Shown piece after piece: positions 7,587-15,268 of a DNA stretch of 37,481 bases; position 1 is the stretch's first letter, and the number at the start of each line of letters is the position of its first letter. Origin of the DNA: Oscillospiraceae bacterium. GTDB lineage: Bacteria; Bacillota; Clostridia; Oscillospirales; Oscillospiraceae. Below the pieces are notes generated by a model that saw only the letters and a list, made by a program, of their open reading frames with translations, was not told the origin of the DNA and did not search any database. Made by a program: the position numbers and the translations under genes. The stretch covers positions 1-37,481 of the forward strand of contig JAFWTG010000130.1 in assembly GCA_017519005.1 (NCBI GenBank). Reading direction: 5' to 3'.

Positions 7587-9317
7587 TCAAAGACTCCAAC
7601 CGGCAGAGGCGGACTGGAGGGCGTGCATGTGGGCGAAGACGCCCTGCGGGTTTTGCAGCAGCGCGGCGGGGCTGCCCCGCTCCACGATCTTTCCGTCCTT
7701 CAGGACGACGATCTGATCCGCCGCCTCCACCGTGCGCATACGGTGGGCGATGACCAAGACGGTCTTGCCGGTCAGCAGCCGGGACAGAGCGCCCTGGACC
7801 TTCGTTTCGTTCTCCACGTCAAGAGAGGCTGTGGCCTCGTCCAGCAGGACGATGGGGGCGTTTTTCAGCAGGGCCCGGGCAATGGAGATCCGCTGACGCT
7901 CTCCGCCGGAGAGCTTCGCGCCGTTTTCGCCGATGGGCGTTTCGTATCCTTCAGGAAGACGCGATACAAACTCGTCGCAGTTGGCCAGCCGGGCCGCTGC
8001 CAGGACTTCTTCGTCTGTGGCGTCCTTTTTGCCAACGCGGATGTTCTCCAGGATGCTGTTGTTGAACAGCGTCACGTCCTGGAAGACGATGGAGAAAACG
8101 CCCAGCAGAGTCTCGGGATCGATTTTGGAAATATCCTGTCCACCCACCGTGATCCGTCCCCGGCTGACGTCCCAGAACCGGGCGGCAAGGCGGGAGACGG
8201 TGGTCTTCCCGCCGCCGGAAGGACCGACCAGGGCGGTGACCTCGCCCTGCTTCGCGGTAAAGCTTACATCCCGCAGGACCGTTTGATCCTGCTCGTAGGA
8301 AAATCCGACGTTTTCAAAGGCAATATCATAACCCGCCGGACGGAATTCCGCCGTTCCGGTCTGGGCCGGGTGCTCCGCGATCTCCTTCATCCGCCCCACG
8401 GGGACGGTCAGCAGGTTCAGCATGCCCAGATTGATCAGGTTGGCGCTCATGGGCTCATACAGCCGGGAAGCCGCCAGCAGGAAGGAAAAGAACTCCATGA
8501 TGTTCAGCCTCCCCTGCAGAAGCAGCGCGCTGCCGACCACGGCCACCGTGCCGATCCCGATCTTCAGGATCAGCTGGGCCGAAACGATGAAGGCCGCCTG
8601 GCCCAGCTCCGCACCGATGGCCTTTTTCTCCACGTCGTCGATCCTGCTGTCCAGCTCGGACAGGTAAGCGTCCTCGGCGTTGCAGCTTTTCAGGTCCCGG
8701 GACAGCTCGATAAACTCCTGCACGGCGTCGTTGAGCCGCACCTTGGATTCCGATTGACGGCGGATGAAATGGGCCTGCACCCGTCTTGACGCCGCCACGA
8801 TAAAGATGGCGATGGGGATGGGCCACACAGCCGCCAGAGCCATCTCCCACTTGTAGAAGAAGAGCCCAATGCAGATCAGCGACGTGGAAATCAGACTGCC
8901 GTAGAACTGCGGGATCTGGTGGGAGGAGGCGTGCTCCAGGGTCTCGGCGTCCGCCATGATCGTGTTGGTCAGATCCGCCAGATCCTTTTTTCCGAAGAAG
9001 GACAGGGGCAGCTTTCGCAGCTTTTCCGCCAGGGAAATGCGGCGTTTCCCGGATTCCACGTAGGTCGCGAAGAAGGTGGCGTTGTACTGCCAGTAATTGG
9101 GCACAAAGATCAGGATCAGGCAGACCGCCGCAAGGAGCAGATAATACGCCCAGCGCCCGGCAGCCGTGCCTGCCAGATAATCTCCGGTAAAGGCAAACAG
9201 CAGCCAGACCGGGAGCATCAGGGCAAGATTCGAGAGCGTCACCGCGAGGATCGCCTTGCCCATATCCGCGGCGCCCTTTTCCGTCAGCGCAAAGCGCTTC
9301 ATCAGATACCGTTTCAT
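7587..9317 (-). CDS. ABC transporter half-exporter (permease plus ATPase), second of a pair
   Basis: This 576-residue type IV ABC exporter half has an N-terminal six-helix membrane domain (about residues 1-310) and a C-terminal nucleotide-binding domain with Walker A GPSGGGKTT (about 372), signature LSGGERQR (about 473) and Walker B VLLDEATAS. The start at 9317 overlaps the stop of the upstream half by ATGA, so the two are translationally coupled and likely form a heterodimer. Pairs of this kind include YbtP/YbtQ-like siderophore transporters and peptide or drug exporters; the sequence does not decide between them. An AraC regulator, methyltransferases and DUF3793 are upstream on the same strand. 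Confidence 0.88.
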   Translation of the reverse strand: MKRYLMKRFALTEKGAADMGKAILAVTLSNLALMLPVWLLFAFTGDYLAGTAAGRWAYYLLLAAVCLILIFVPNYWQYNATFFATYVESGKRRISLAEKLRKLPLSFFGKKDLADLTNTIMADAETLEHASSHQIPQFYGSLISTSLICIGLFFYKWEMALAAVWPIPIAIFIVAASRRVQAHFIRRQSESKVRLNDAVQEFIELSRDLKSCNAEDAYLSELDSRIDDVEKKAIGAELGQAAFIVSAQLILKIGIGTVAVVGSALLLQGRLNIMEFFSFLLAASRLYEPMSANLINLGMLNLLTVPVGRMKEIAEHPAQTGTAEFRPAGYDIAFENVGFSYEQDQTVLRDVSFTAKQGEVTALVGPSGGGKTTVSRLAARFWDVSRGRITVGGQDISKIDPETLLGVFSIVFQDVTLFNNSILENIRVGKKDATDEEVLAAARLANCDEFVSRLPEGYETPIGENGAKLSGGERQRISIARALLKNAPIVLLDEATASLDVENETKVQGALSRLLTGKTVLVIAHRMRTVEAADQIVVLKDGKIVERGSPAALLQNPQGVFAHMHALQSASAGWSL

Positions 9318-11095
9318 ACCGCTTCCCCTACCTTCCAACTGGCGGCCTTCTGGTATTCCGCCCACATCTGGGCGTAGAGCCCTTTCTGCTCCAGCAGCTC
9401 GCCGTGCTTTCCCTGTTCCGCCAGTTGGCCGTTTTCCAACACGTAGATCCGGTCGGCATTGCGGACTGTGGAGAGCCGGTGCGCGATCATGATCACCGTC
9501 TTCCCCTTCGCCATCTCCCGGAATGCCAGCTGTACCTGCGCCTCGCATTCCGGATCGACGAAGGCGCTGGCTTCGTCCAGGATCACCACGTCGGCGTCCT
9601 TCAGCATGGCGCGGGCAATGGCGATGCGCTGCTGCTCGCCGCCGGAGAGGTAGGTCCCCCGGGCGCCCAGCACCGTGTGGATGCCCTGGGGCAGACGGGA
9701 GAGAATATCCGAGCACTGGGCCTTTTTCAGGGCCTCCAGCAGCTCCTCCTCGGAGGCGTTCGGCTTCGCGATCCGCAGATTGTCCGCGATGGAGCGCTTC
9801 AGCAGGCGGCTGTCCTGGAAGACGTAGGCCACGCGCCGCATCAGCTCCTCCTTGGAGATCTGGCGTACATCCACTCCGCCCAGGAGCACCTGGCCCTCCT
9901 GCGGGTCAAAGAATCGGGAGATCAGACCTGCGACCGTGGTTTTTCCGCTGCCGGAGGGGCCGACGAGGGCGACGATCTCGTTTCGTTCCGCCTTCAGGGA
10001 CAGATGAGACAGGGCTGCCGACGCGTCCGGCGAATAGCGGTATGTCACGTCCATCAGCTCCACGGTCGCGCTGCCGGGCTCCCGGCCGCGCTCGGCTTCC
10101 GGCAGGGGCCGGAGGCCGAGGATCGCGTCCGTCCTGGCCACTGCGTCCTTGACCTTCATGCTGTTCTCGCTCATGAACATGACCTTGCTCATGGCGGTGG
10201 CGATGGCGGGGGTGAAGATGACGTAAAACAGGAAGTTCAGCAGGATATCCGTCTGATAGTTGTCCCCGCGGATCAGGAACAGCGTCAGGCAAAGGAGAAA
10301 GACGAAGGCGCTGTGAATCAGCACGGTGTAGCCCAGCATGGACTTGCGCATCATCCGGGTGTAATGCATGCAGAATTCGCAGTATTCGTCGATGGAGGCC
10401 TTGAACCGATGGAAGGAGAAAACTGTCTGCCCAAAGGTTTTGACCACCGGAACGCCCCGCACGTATTCGACAGCCTCGCTGCTCATGCGTTCCAGTGCGT
10501 TCTGATACTGCCGCATATCCTCCTGCATGGCCGGACCCGCCATCCGCATCATGGCGACAAAGCTGAGCGCAATCGGGATCAGGCAGGCAAGGCCGAAGCG
10601 CCAGTCATACACAAACAGCATCACGAGCATGCCCAGGGGCAAAGTGATGGCCCCTGCCATGTCCGGCAGGTTGTGGGCCAGAAGCGTTTCCGTAGAGCCG
10701 GTCACCTCTGTCACGATCCGCCGCAGTTTGCCGGAGCCCATTTCATCCGCGAAGCCAATGGGAAGGCGGGCAATGTGATGCAGCAGCGCCTTTTTCATAT
10801 TTGCCGCCGTGCGGAAGGCGCTGCCGTGGGAACAGACCAGCGCAGCTACATAGACCAGCCAGGCCAGCACCGCGAACAGCACGGCCATCCACCCGTTGCG
10901 GACGATTCCGGTCGCCTGCGAATAATCCAGCCGCACCTCGAGAACTTCCCGGATGATCCGCCACAGGCAGACAAAGGGCAGCAGCGCCAGCAGGCTGCTC
11001 AGCGCGGACAGGATCAGCGACAGGTAAGTCAGCTTTCTGCAGCCGCCCGCGTACTCGAGCAGTGCCGAAAGTCCGCGTTGGTTCTTTTCTTTCAC
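9314..11095 (-). CDS. ABC transporter half-exporter (permease plus ATPase), first of a pair
   Basis: This 593-residue half-exporter has six predicted helices (about residues 20-310), Walker A GPSGSGKTT (about 382), signature LSGGEQQR (about 482) and Walker B VVILDEASAFVD. The GTG at 11095 is preferred because AAGGAGGGG lies 6-8 bp upstream; the longer frame to 11176 has no such site and encodes unrelated residues. It is coupled to the next half by an ATGA overlap. Ligand unknown. Linkage to iron-regulated genes suggests a metallophore or small-molecule role, which is inference. Confidence 0.88.
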   Translation of the reverse strand: MKEKNQRGLSALLEYAGGCRKLTYLSLILSALSSLLALLPFVCLWRIIREVLEVRLDYSQATGIVRNGWMAVLFAVLAWLVYVAALVCSHGSAFRTAANMKKALLHHIARLPIGFADEMGSGKLRRIVTEVTGSTETLLAHNLPDMAGAITLPLGMLVMLFVYDWRFGLACLIPIALSFVAMMRMAGPAMQEDMRQYQNALERMSSEAVEYVRGVPVVKTFGQTVFSFHRFKASIDEYCEFCMHYTRMMRKSMLGYTVLIHSAFVFLLCLTLFLIRGDNYQTDILLNFLFYVIFTPAIATAMSKVMFMSENSMKVKDAVARTDAILGLRPLPEAERGREPGSATVELMDVTYRYSPDASAALSHLSLKAERNEIVALVGPSGSGKTTVAGLISRFFDPQEGQVLLGGVDVRQISKEELMRRVAYVFQDSRLLKRSIADNLRIAKPNASEEELLEALKKAQCSDILSRLPQGIHTVLGARGTYLSGGEQQRIAIARAMLKDADVVILDEASAFVDPECEAQVQLAFREMAKGKTVIMIAHRLSTVRNADRIYVLENGQLAEQGKHGELLEQKGLYAQMWAEYQKAASWKVGEAV

Positions 11096-11459
11096 TTGGG
11101 CCCCTTCTTTCTTTTGATTGTGTTCCGGCGGGTGCAGCCTACTGCCGAATCCAGCTGATGGTCCCGTCGTCCGCATTCAGCGTCAGCACCGTCTGACCCG
11201 CGTCGTTTAGAGCAGATTTATTTCAATCTTTCAAATAGATAATGCGCAGGTACCGCGGTGACCGCGATACCCGCGCCTGTGGGCCGGAGCCGGTGGCACG
11301 TCGGCTCCTTTCACGGTTCGTCAGGCCGTTGTCACACCGCCGAGCCCATCCGGCGGCTGTGCCCGGACAGCGGGGAGGTAGTCCGCTGCCCGGGGAGATC
11401 AAGAAAAGGAAAGAAACGTACTACTGACCCATTGGCGGACAGGTCAGGAGAAACCGATT
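11096..11459. other. Gene-free GC-rich region with several stem-loops
   Basis: No credible gene is present. A 27-codon minus-strand frame after a TGA (stop at 11139-11141, containing AGQTVLTLNADDG) may be another gene end. Stems occur at GGAGCCG/CGGCTCC (about 11286-11308), CCGCCG/CGGCGG (about 11338-11358) and CAGCGG/CCGCTG (about 11368-11388). As the likely leader of the ABC pair on the minus strand it may hold a structured RNA. I could not match a known riboswitch. Confidence 0.35.
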
Positions 11460-11708
11460 TTATTTTGCCAGGGCTTCGCCCAGGGCCTTACAGGCGGCCA
11501 AGGCGTCGTCGTCCGGGGCGTCGTTGCAAATCACGCTGTCGCAGACGAGCTTGGCGCCATCTGCGCGGCACTCGTCCTCCCAGTTGCGCATCCACTCGCC
11601 GTCCCCCCAGCCGTAGGAGCCGAAGAGCCCCAGCTTTTTCCCGGCAAGAGACGGTTCGCAGGCCCGGAACATTGGCTCAAATTCGAAACGTGCCGCCTGT
11701 GGCGGCTA
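11460..11708 (-). pseudogene. Flavodoxin, C-terminal half only
   Basis: The frame directly after the DUF3793 stop reads FEFEPMFRACEP and then KKLGLFGSYGWGDGEWM, the third and fourth strands of a short-chain flavodoxin with the FMN-ring loop, ending ACKALGEALAK. The N-terminal half with the phosphate loop is absent: the DUF3793 TAG codon is followed after five codons by flavodoxin residue about 70. An internal ATG at 11672 gives the 70-residue frame but has no ribosome site. A DUF3793-flavodoxin pair is common in Firmicutes, and here the partner appears to be deleted at its 5' end. Confidence 0.7.
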
Positions 11709-12257
11709 ACTATTTACGGCAAGCCGCTCCAGGGATCGGCCCTGGGCATGCTGCCACAGATAGCTTTTTGTGCAGCGCTCGTACTGCGCGAATCTGCGCT
11801 TTGCCGCTTGCTCGTCGCCGTAGACCTTCCAGCAGCCCACGCACTTGCAGCCCTCGTCCCGATGCTCCATGAAGCCCCGCACGTCCTCCGGGGGATAGCT
11901 GAGAAAGAGCCCGATCTCATGGGGGAAATCCGCTTCCTCGTTCAGGCGTCGGCAGAGCTCGCAGAGGCAGCCGGTCTCGTCACAGGCGCGGTAGCCCGCT
12001 TCCCGGAGCAGGCAGGCGGTTTCCCGGTCCCGCAGGTCCTCCCGAAGTCTGGCTGGCCGGTAGAGGTAGAGCATGGCAAAGGTATCCGTCATCCGCAGGG
12101 GCAGCAGCCGCAGGCCCTTGGGCGTCAGGCGTCGGTTCAGACTGCGCAGCTCCCGCAGGGCCTCCGTCCGGGATTCGTAACGGAAGGGAAAGAGGCTGCC
12201 GGTTTTGAGCCCCGCCAGCGTGGGGGCGGTGTTGCGAATGAAACTCTGCTCGGACAC
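11706..12257 (-). CDS. DUF3793 family protein
   Basis: This 183-residue soluble protein carries the family hallmarks PTLAGLKTGSLF near the N terminus, LYLYRPARL, FPHEIGLFLSYPPEDV and CKCVGCWKVYGDE. The function is unknown, but the family is usually next to flavodoxin or iron-transport genes. The start is a GTG at 12257 with GGAGGA just upstream. The promoter carries an 18-bp dyad of the type found at the feo promoter, so expression is probably iron-responsive. The flavodoxin remnant follows directly. Confidence 0.88.
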   Translation of the reverse strand: MSEQSFIRNTAPTLAGLKTGSLFPFRYESRTEALRELRSLNRRLTPKGLRLLPLRMTDTFAMLYLYRPARLREDLRDRETACLLREAGYRACDETGCLCELCRRLNEEADFPHEIGLFLSYPPEDVRGFMEHRDEGCKCVGCWKVYGDEQAAKRRFAQYERCTKSYLWQHAQGRSLERLAVNS

Positions 12258-12281
12258 GGGGAATCCTCCTCCAAACGTTTT

Positions 12282-12299
12282 GATTAGCAGCTGCTAACT
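12282..12299. promoter_or_regulatory. DtxR-type operator at the DUF3793 promoter
   Basis: GATTAG-CAGCTG-CTAACT has the 6-6-6 dyad plan of the boxes near feoA (consensus GGTTAG-N6-CTAACC). It lies between the likely -10 and the start codon. Confidence 0.65.
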
Positions 12300-12305
12300 G
12301 CCGAT

Positions 12306-12334
12306 AGTATACGCAAAACGGGATGGTATTTCCA
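12306..12334 (-). promoter_or_regulatory. Promoter of DUF3793
   Basis: On the minus strand TGGAAA (12329-12334), 17 bp and TATACT (12306-12311) form a sigma-A type promoter. The -35 lies inside the preceding gene's terminator hairpin. Confidence 0.45.
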
Positions 12335-12343
12335 CCCCGTTTT
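12315..12343 (-). terminator. Terminator of the AraC-regulator gene
   Basis: Arms AAAACGGGGTGG and CCATCCCGTTTT with a 5-nt loop and one mismatch follow the AraC stop codon by 8 bp. Confidence 0.7.
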
Positions 12344-12351
12344 CGTTTTCC

Positions 12352-13203
12352 TTATCCATTTTGATTTTTGCATTTTCTATATTCCGAAGGCGGCAGACCG
12401 TAAAGCTTCCGAAAGGCCTCGGAGAATTTCGCCGGGTTGGTATAGCCGGCGTCCAGCGCGATTTTGGTGACGCTGCGTTTGGAATTGCGAAGGAGCACCG
12501 CCGCCTTTTCCAGCCGGTAGACTTTCAGGTATTGGTAGACAGGCATGCCGTAGACCTGCTTGAAGCTTTTTTGCAAAAAGCTGACCGATATCCCATGCTC
12601 AGCGGCCAGCTCCTGCAAAGAGCTATAGTGCAGCTCGTCGCCGACAATATGGTCCCGCAGGTGGCGGATCAGCTTCTCCTGCGTGCGGGGAAGGTAGGTC
12701 CCCGTCTCGGGCTGGATCGGGCTTTGCGCCAGAATCAGAAACAGCTCCGCCAGCTTGAGCCGCGGGAAAACCGGCGCCTCCTCTTCCGCCGCCTCATACA
12801 GCTCCCGGAAGACGTGTTCTCCGCGAATTCCGGCGCTGAGGGCGATCCCGGGACCAAAGCTGTTGATTCTATCCAATACGGAGGAGAAATCCGGGGCGAA
12901 GATGCCGAGGCTGCATTTGCTCCAGGCGTTGGCTGCATCGGCCTCCACCGAGAGGGAGAAGCCCTCGAAGTGGCCTTGCGGCAGCTCCGGGAGCAGCCCC
13001 TTGCGCCGTGCCTCGTCGCTCAGCAGGCAAAAGCTGCCCGGATGCAGGGTGACGCTTTTCCCGCTTGATGCAAAACGCAGCTTCCCGCCGATACCGAACA
13101 GCAGCACTTCCCCGTGTGACAGTCCGAAGGTCATATTTTCCGGAGCTGTCTGCAGAATGATTTGCAGCTCCACCCCGGGGCAAAGCTTTCGGGGCTTTTC
13201 CAT
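12352..13203 (-). CDS. AraC family transcriptional regulator
   Basis: This 283-residue protein has an N-terminal ligand-sensing beta domain (about residues 1-150) and a C-terminal double helix-turn-helix: LQELAAEHGISVSFLQKSF (about 197-215) and VTKIALDAGYTNPAKFSEAF (about 247-266), ending GLPPSEYRK. It belongs to the class in which the reader regulates nearby transport or siderophore genes (YbtA/PchR type), which is inference. It follows the LCM-type methyltransferase by 12 bp, and the ABC exporter pair lies further downstream on the same strand. The inducer is unknown. Confidence 0.9.
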   Translation of the reverse strand: MEKPRKLCPGVELQIILQTAPENMTFGLSHGEVLLFGIGGKLRFASSGKSVTLHPGSFCLLSDEARRKGLLPELPQGHFEGFSLSVEADAANAWSKCSLGIFAPDFSSVLDRINSFGPGIALSAGIRGEHVFRELYEAAEEEAPVFPRLKLAELFLILAQSPIQPETGTYLPRTQEKLIRHLRDHIVGDELHYSSLQELAAEHGISVSFLQKSFKQVYGMPVYQYLKVYRLEKAAVLLRNSKRSVTKIALDAGYTNPAKFSEAFRKLYGLPPSEYRKCKNQNG

Positions 13204-13215
13204 CGTCGTACCTCT

Positions 13216-14037
13216 TCAAAAAACGATTTTCACGATCCGCATTTTGACCAGCCTGTCGCAGAAGCGGATCATCAGCTTGTGGAACAGGTTGACGTTTTTG
13301 TAAATATCCCGGTAGCCGCGCATATAGCTCTTCGAGCTGACGGAAGAAAGGCCCCAGCCTCGCAGCTCGTCCGGGTTCTCCAGAGAGAAGAAGGCGGTCA
13401 CGTCCGTGATGCCGGCCTCCTTGAGCCAGGTCTTTCGCATAAGCCTGGCGCCGCGCTCGTTGCAGGAATCGAAGACAATCACACAGCCGGGAAAGCGCTT
13501 TTGCATCGCGGCAAACAGCGCTTTGACGTCCTCGGTCCTGAAATAATAGAACACGCCCGCCGCGAAGAAGACCGCGCCGTTGGAGGCGTCGACGGCGTCC
13601 ATCCAACTGTGATCGTTCAGATCGCAGGGGATGTTTTTCTCTCGGTCTCCGGCGGGCAGCAGCTCGTTTCGCACGGCGATCACATCCGGCAAGTCGAGAT
13701 TGTACCCCTTGCATTGACCGTTATCCGCCTTGGAGAAGCTGTCGTCCAACCCGCAGCCGAGATTGACCACGGCGGCCTTCGGGTGCGTTTTCAGATAGTC
13801 TTCGATCTCGCAGCGCAGGTCATATTGCCGCTGGGCCACCTCCAACGCGCCGAACAGGCCCGCCGGGGATTCCATCTTCTTCCGCTTCTCGGCAAAGTCG
13901 TAATCCAGGCTGTCGCAGATCCGCTTTGCCTCAGGGTCGGAAAACAGCGCCGGGAAGCGCTCGGAGCAGATCAGACGCCCGAACAGCGGAATGATCAAGG
14001 TCTCCTGAATCGTGTTTTTTTCAATGTGATATTTCAT
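13216..14037 (-). CDS. Class I SAM methyltransferase, leucine carboxyl methyltransferase (LCM) family
   Basis: This 273-residue protein transfers a methyl group from S-adenosylmethionine. It has the LCM-family N terminus (VAQRQYDLRCEIEDYL about residues 67-82), the SAM motif VVNLGCGLDDSF (about 90-101), YNLDLPDV, and AAGVFYYF for motif IV. In bacteria this family acts on small-molecule carboxylates, but the substrate cannot be read from sequence. Its start overlaps the stop of the thiazoline hydrolase homologue by ATGA, so the two are translated together and may act on the same compound. Confidence 0.85.
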   Translation of the reverse strand: MKYHIEKNTIQETLIIPLFGRLICSERFPALFSDPEAKRICDSLDYDFAEKRKKMESPAGLFGALEVAQRQYDLRCEIEDYLKTHPKAAVVNLGCGLDDSFSKADNGQCKGYNLDLPDVIAVRNELLPAGDREKNIPCDLNDHSWMDAVDASNGAVFFAAGVFYYFRTEDVKALFAAMQKRFPGCVIVFDSCNERGARLMRKTWLKEAGITDVTAFFSLENPDELRGWGLSSVSSKSYMRGYRDIYKNVNLFHKLMIRFCDRLVKMRIVKIVF

Positions 14038-14672
14038 GTCCGCACCTTCTTTTTATAGCCGCAGTCACAGTAGGGACCGCCGGAGGCCAGGGTGTATTCC
14101 CGGACGAATTCGGCCGCACCGCCTGCATCGGTCATAGCGTAATCCAGACGGCACATGGCGGGGACGATTTCTTCGATCCCCAGCTCCCGCATCAGGGTGC
14201 AGATGCCGCATTTGGAGAAGCGGGCTTCGTAACCGCTGCCGTCGGGGTAGGGCAGCAGCTCCATATTCCAGGAATAAGGATTGCGATCGGCTGCATTCAG
14301 AGCCGCCGTCTTCCGCATACCGTCCAGATCCTTTTGGCTGAACTTCTGTTTTCCCGCCATCCGGCAGAAGGCCCGCATGGGAGCGATCATCATGGCCTTT
14401 TCGTAGTATTCCGTCATCTGCTCCAATGTTGGCTTTTGCTGCATGTTCAGATAGAAGGCCGCCAGCATGGCGCAGTTGACGATGTTCATTTTGAACCGGT
14501 CGCCCTTCTCAAACTCCGGCAGACCGGCGATGATCTCCTTGTATCTCTGTTTTGCCCTTCGCTCCGTTTCCTTTGCCTCGGCCTCGTTCGTCCCGATAAC
14601 AGAGACCATCCGATCCCGGAAGGACCGGTGGAACAGCGCCCACATGCCCATGGGCATTCCCGCGTATTTCAT
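14034..14672 (-). CDS. L-2-amino-thiazoline-4-carboxylic acid hydrolase family protein
   Basis: The family is named for the Pseudomonas enzyme that opens the ring of 2-amino-thiazoline-4-carboxylate in L-cysteine formation; most clostridial members are uncharacterised. This 212-residue protein has the family's C-terminal pattern, with CGICTLMRELGIEE, PAMCRLDYAMTD and a final CDCGYKKK (Cys-rich, possibly metal-binding). The ATG at 14672 was chosen for its AGGAGG at 7-8 bp; the longer frame to 14819 is the transposon-like element upstream. The start lies 38 bp from that element. Coupled to the LCM methyltransferase. Confidence 0.8.
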   Translation of the reverse strand: MKYAGMPMGMWALFHRSFRDRMVSVIGTNEAEAKETERRAKQRYKEIIAGLPEFEKGDRFKMNIVNCAMLAAFYLNMQQKPTLEQMTEYYEKAMMIAPMRAFCRMAGKQKFSQKDLDGMRKTAALNAADRNPYSWNMELLPYPDGSGYEARFSKCGICTLMRELGIEEIVPAMCRLDYAMTDAGGAAEFVREYTLASGGPYCDCGYKKKVRT

Positions 14673-14709
14673 TGATTGCCTCCTGTGCATCTCAAACCTC
14701 TGTTTGATA

Positions 14710-14861
14710 CTGAACTCCCATAAAAAGATTGAAAAATGTTCCGAGTGGGAATTGCGCCAGACAAGGCGGAGGACGCAGATGGGCTGGCGCCCATCAAGGA
14801 CGACAACGCAGTATGGCACAATTCCTGCCGGAACAGATTAAAGGTTTTTATGGGAGTTCAG
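14710..14861. mobile_element. 152-bp MITE-like element with TA target duplication
   Basis: The ends CTGAACTCCCATAAAAA (14710-14726) and its perfect complement (14845-14861) are 17-bp terminal inverted repeats flanked by TA on both sides. Inside, the arms continue as an imperfect long hairpin around GATGGGC-TGGC-GCCCATC. TA duplication suggests mobilisation by an IS630/Tc1-mariner type transposase. No transposase is encoded. It splits the operon between the membrane protein and the thiazoline hydrolase homologue. Confidence 0.75.
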
Positions 14862-15268
14862 TATGAGGTCTGTTTCCGGAACGTTCGGCAGATCAGCCCC
14901 GCGAAGACCGCGCAGAGCACGGCGCCGATCCCCATCCAAAGCGGGCGGCAGCCGTATTCGCTCAGAAGCAGGCCGATCACCGCCGTGGGAACGCCGAGAA
15001 TGCCGCCCAGGGTCAGAGCGCCAAAGCCCCGCAGCAGGCGACGCCGGGGCAGTACCCGATCCAGCCTTGCGATCCGCTCGCTGACCAACTCTGCAACACC
15101 GATCAGCATCAGAATGGCCGGGATCAGCGCCAGAATAGCAAATACCGTAACGCGTTCTTTCAGACAAAGGACCGTGCATACGATCCATGTGATCCACCCG
15201 GCGTTTCCCGGCAGATCGTATGCGATCCAGCGGGCAGTTGAAATGTCGGATTCATAGAGCTCGTTCAC
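14858..15268 (-). CDS. Small integral membrane protein, stop codon supplied by the MITE
   Basis: This protein of about 136 residues has roughly four hydrophobic segments (near residues 25-40, 42-62, 85-105, 108-128) separated by an Arg-rich loop (RIARLDRVLPRRRLL). It starts at GTG 15268 with GGGAGA upstream and overlaps the end of the preceding methyltransferase by 17 bp. Its last codons KQTSY are followed by TGA formed by the first bases of the inserted element, so the native C terminus may have been a little longer. Function not recognised. Confidence 0.65.
   Translation of the reverse strand: MNELYESDISTARWIAYDLPGNAGWITWIVCTVLCLKERVTVFAILALIPAILMLIGVAELVSERIARLDRVLPRRRLLRGFGALTLGGILGVPTAVIGLLLSEYGCRPLWMGIGAVLCAVFAGLICRTFRKQTSY

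Noticed and set aside
7395-8789. Long plus-strand open frame (464 codons) opposite the second ABC gene
   Set aside because: It is the antisense shadow of a clear ABC transporter gene and has no ribosome site or domain.
9404-11158. Plus-strand open frame of 584 codons
   Set aside because: Antisense to the first ABC half-transporter; His/Gln/Arg-rich translation typical of shadow frames in GC-rich DNA.
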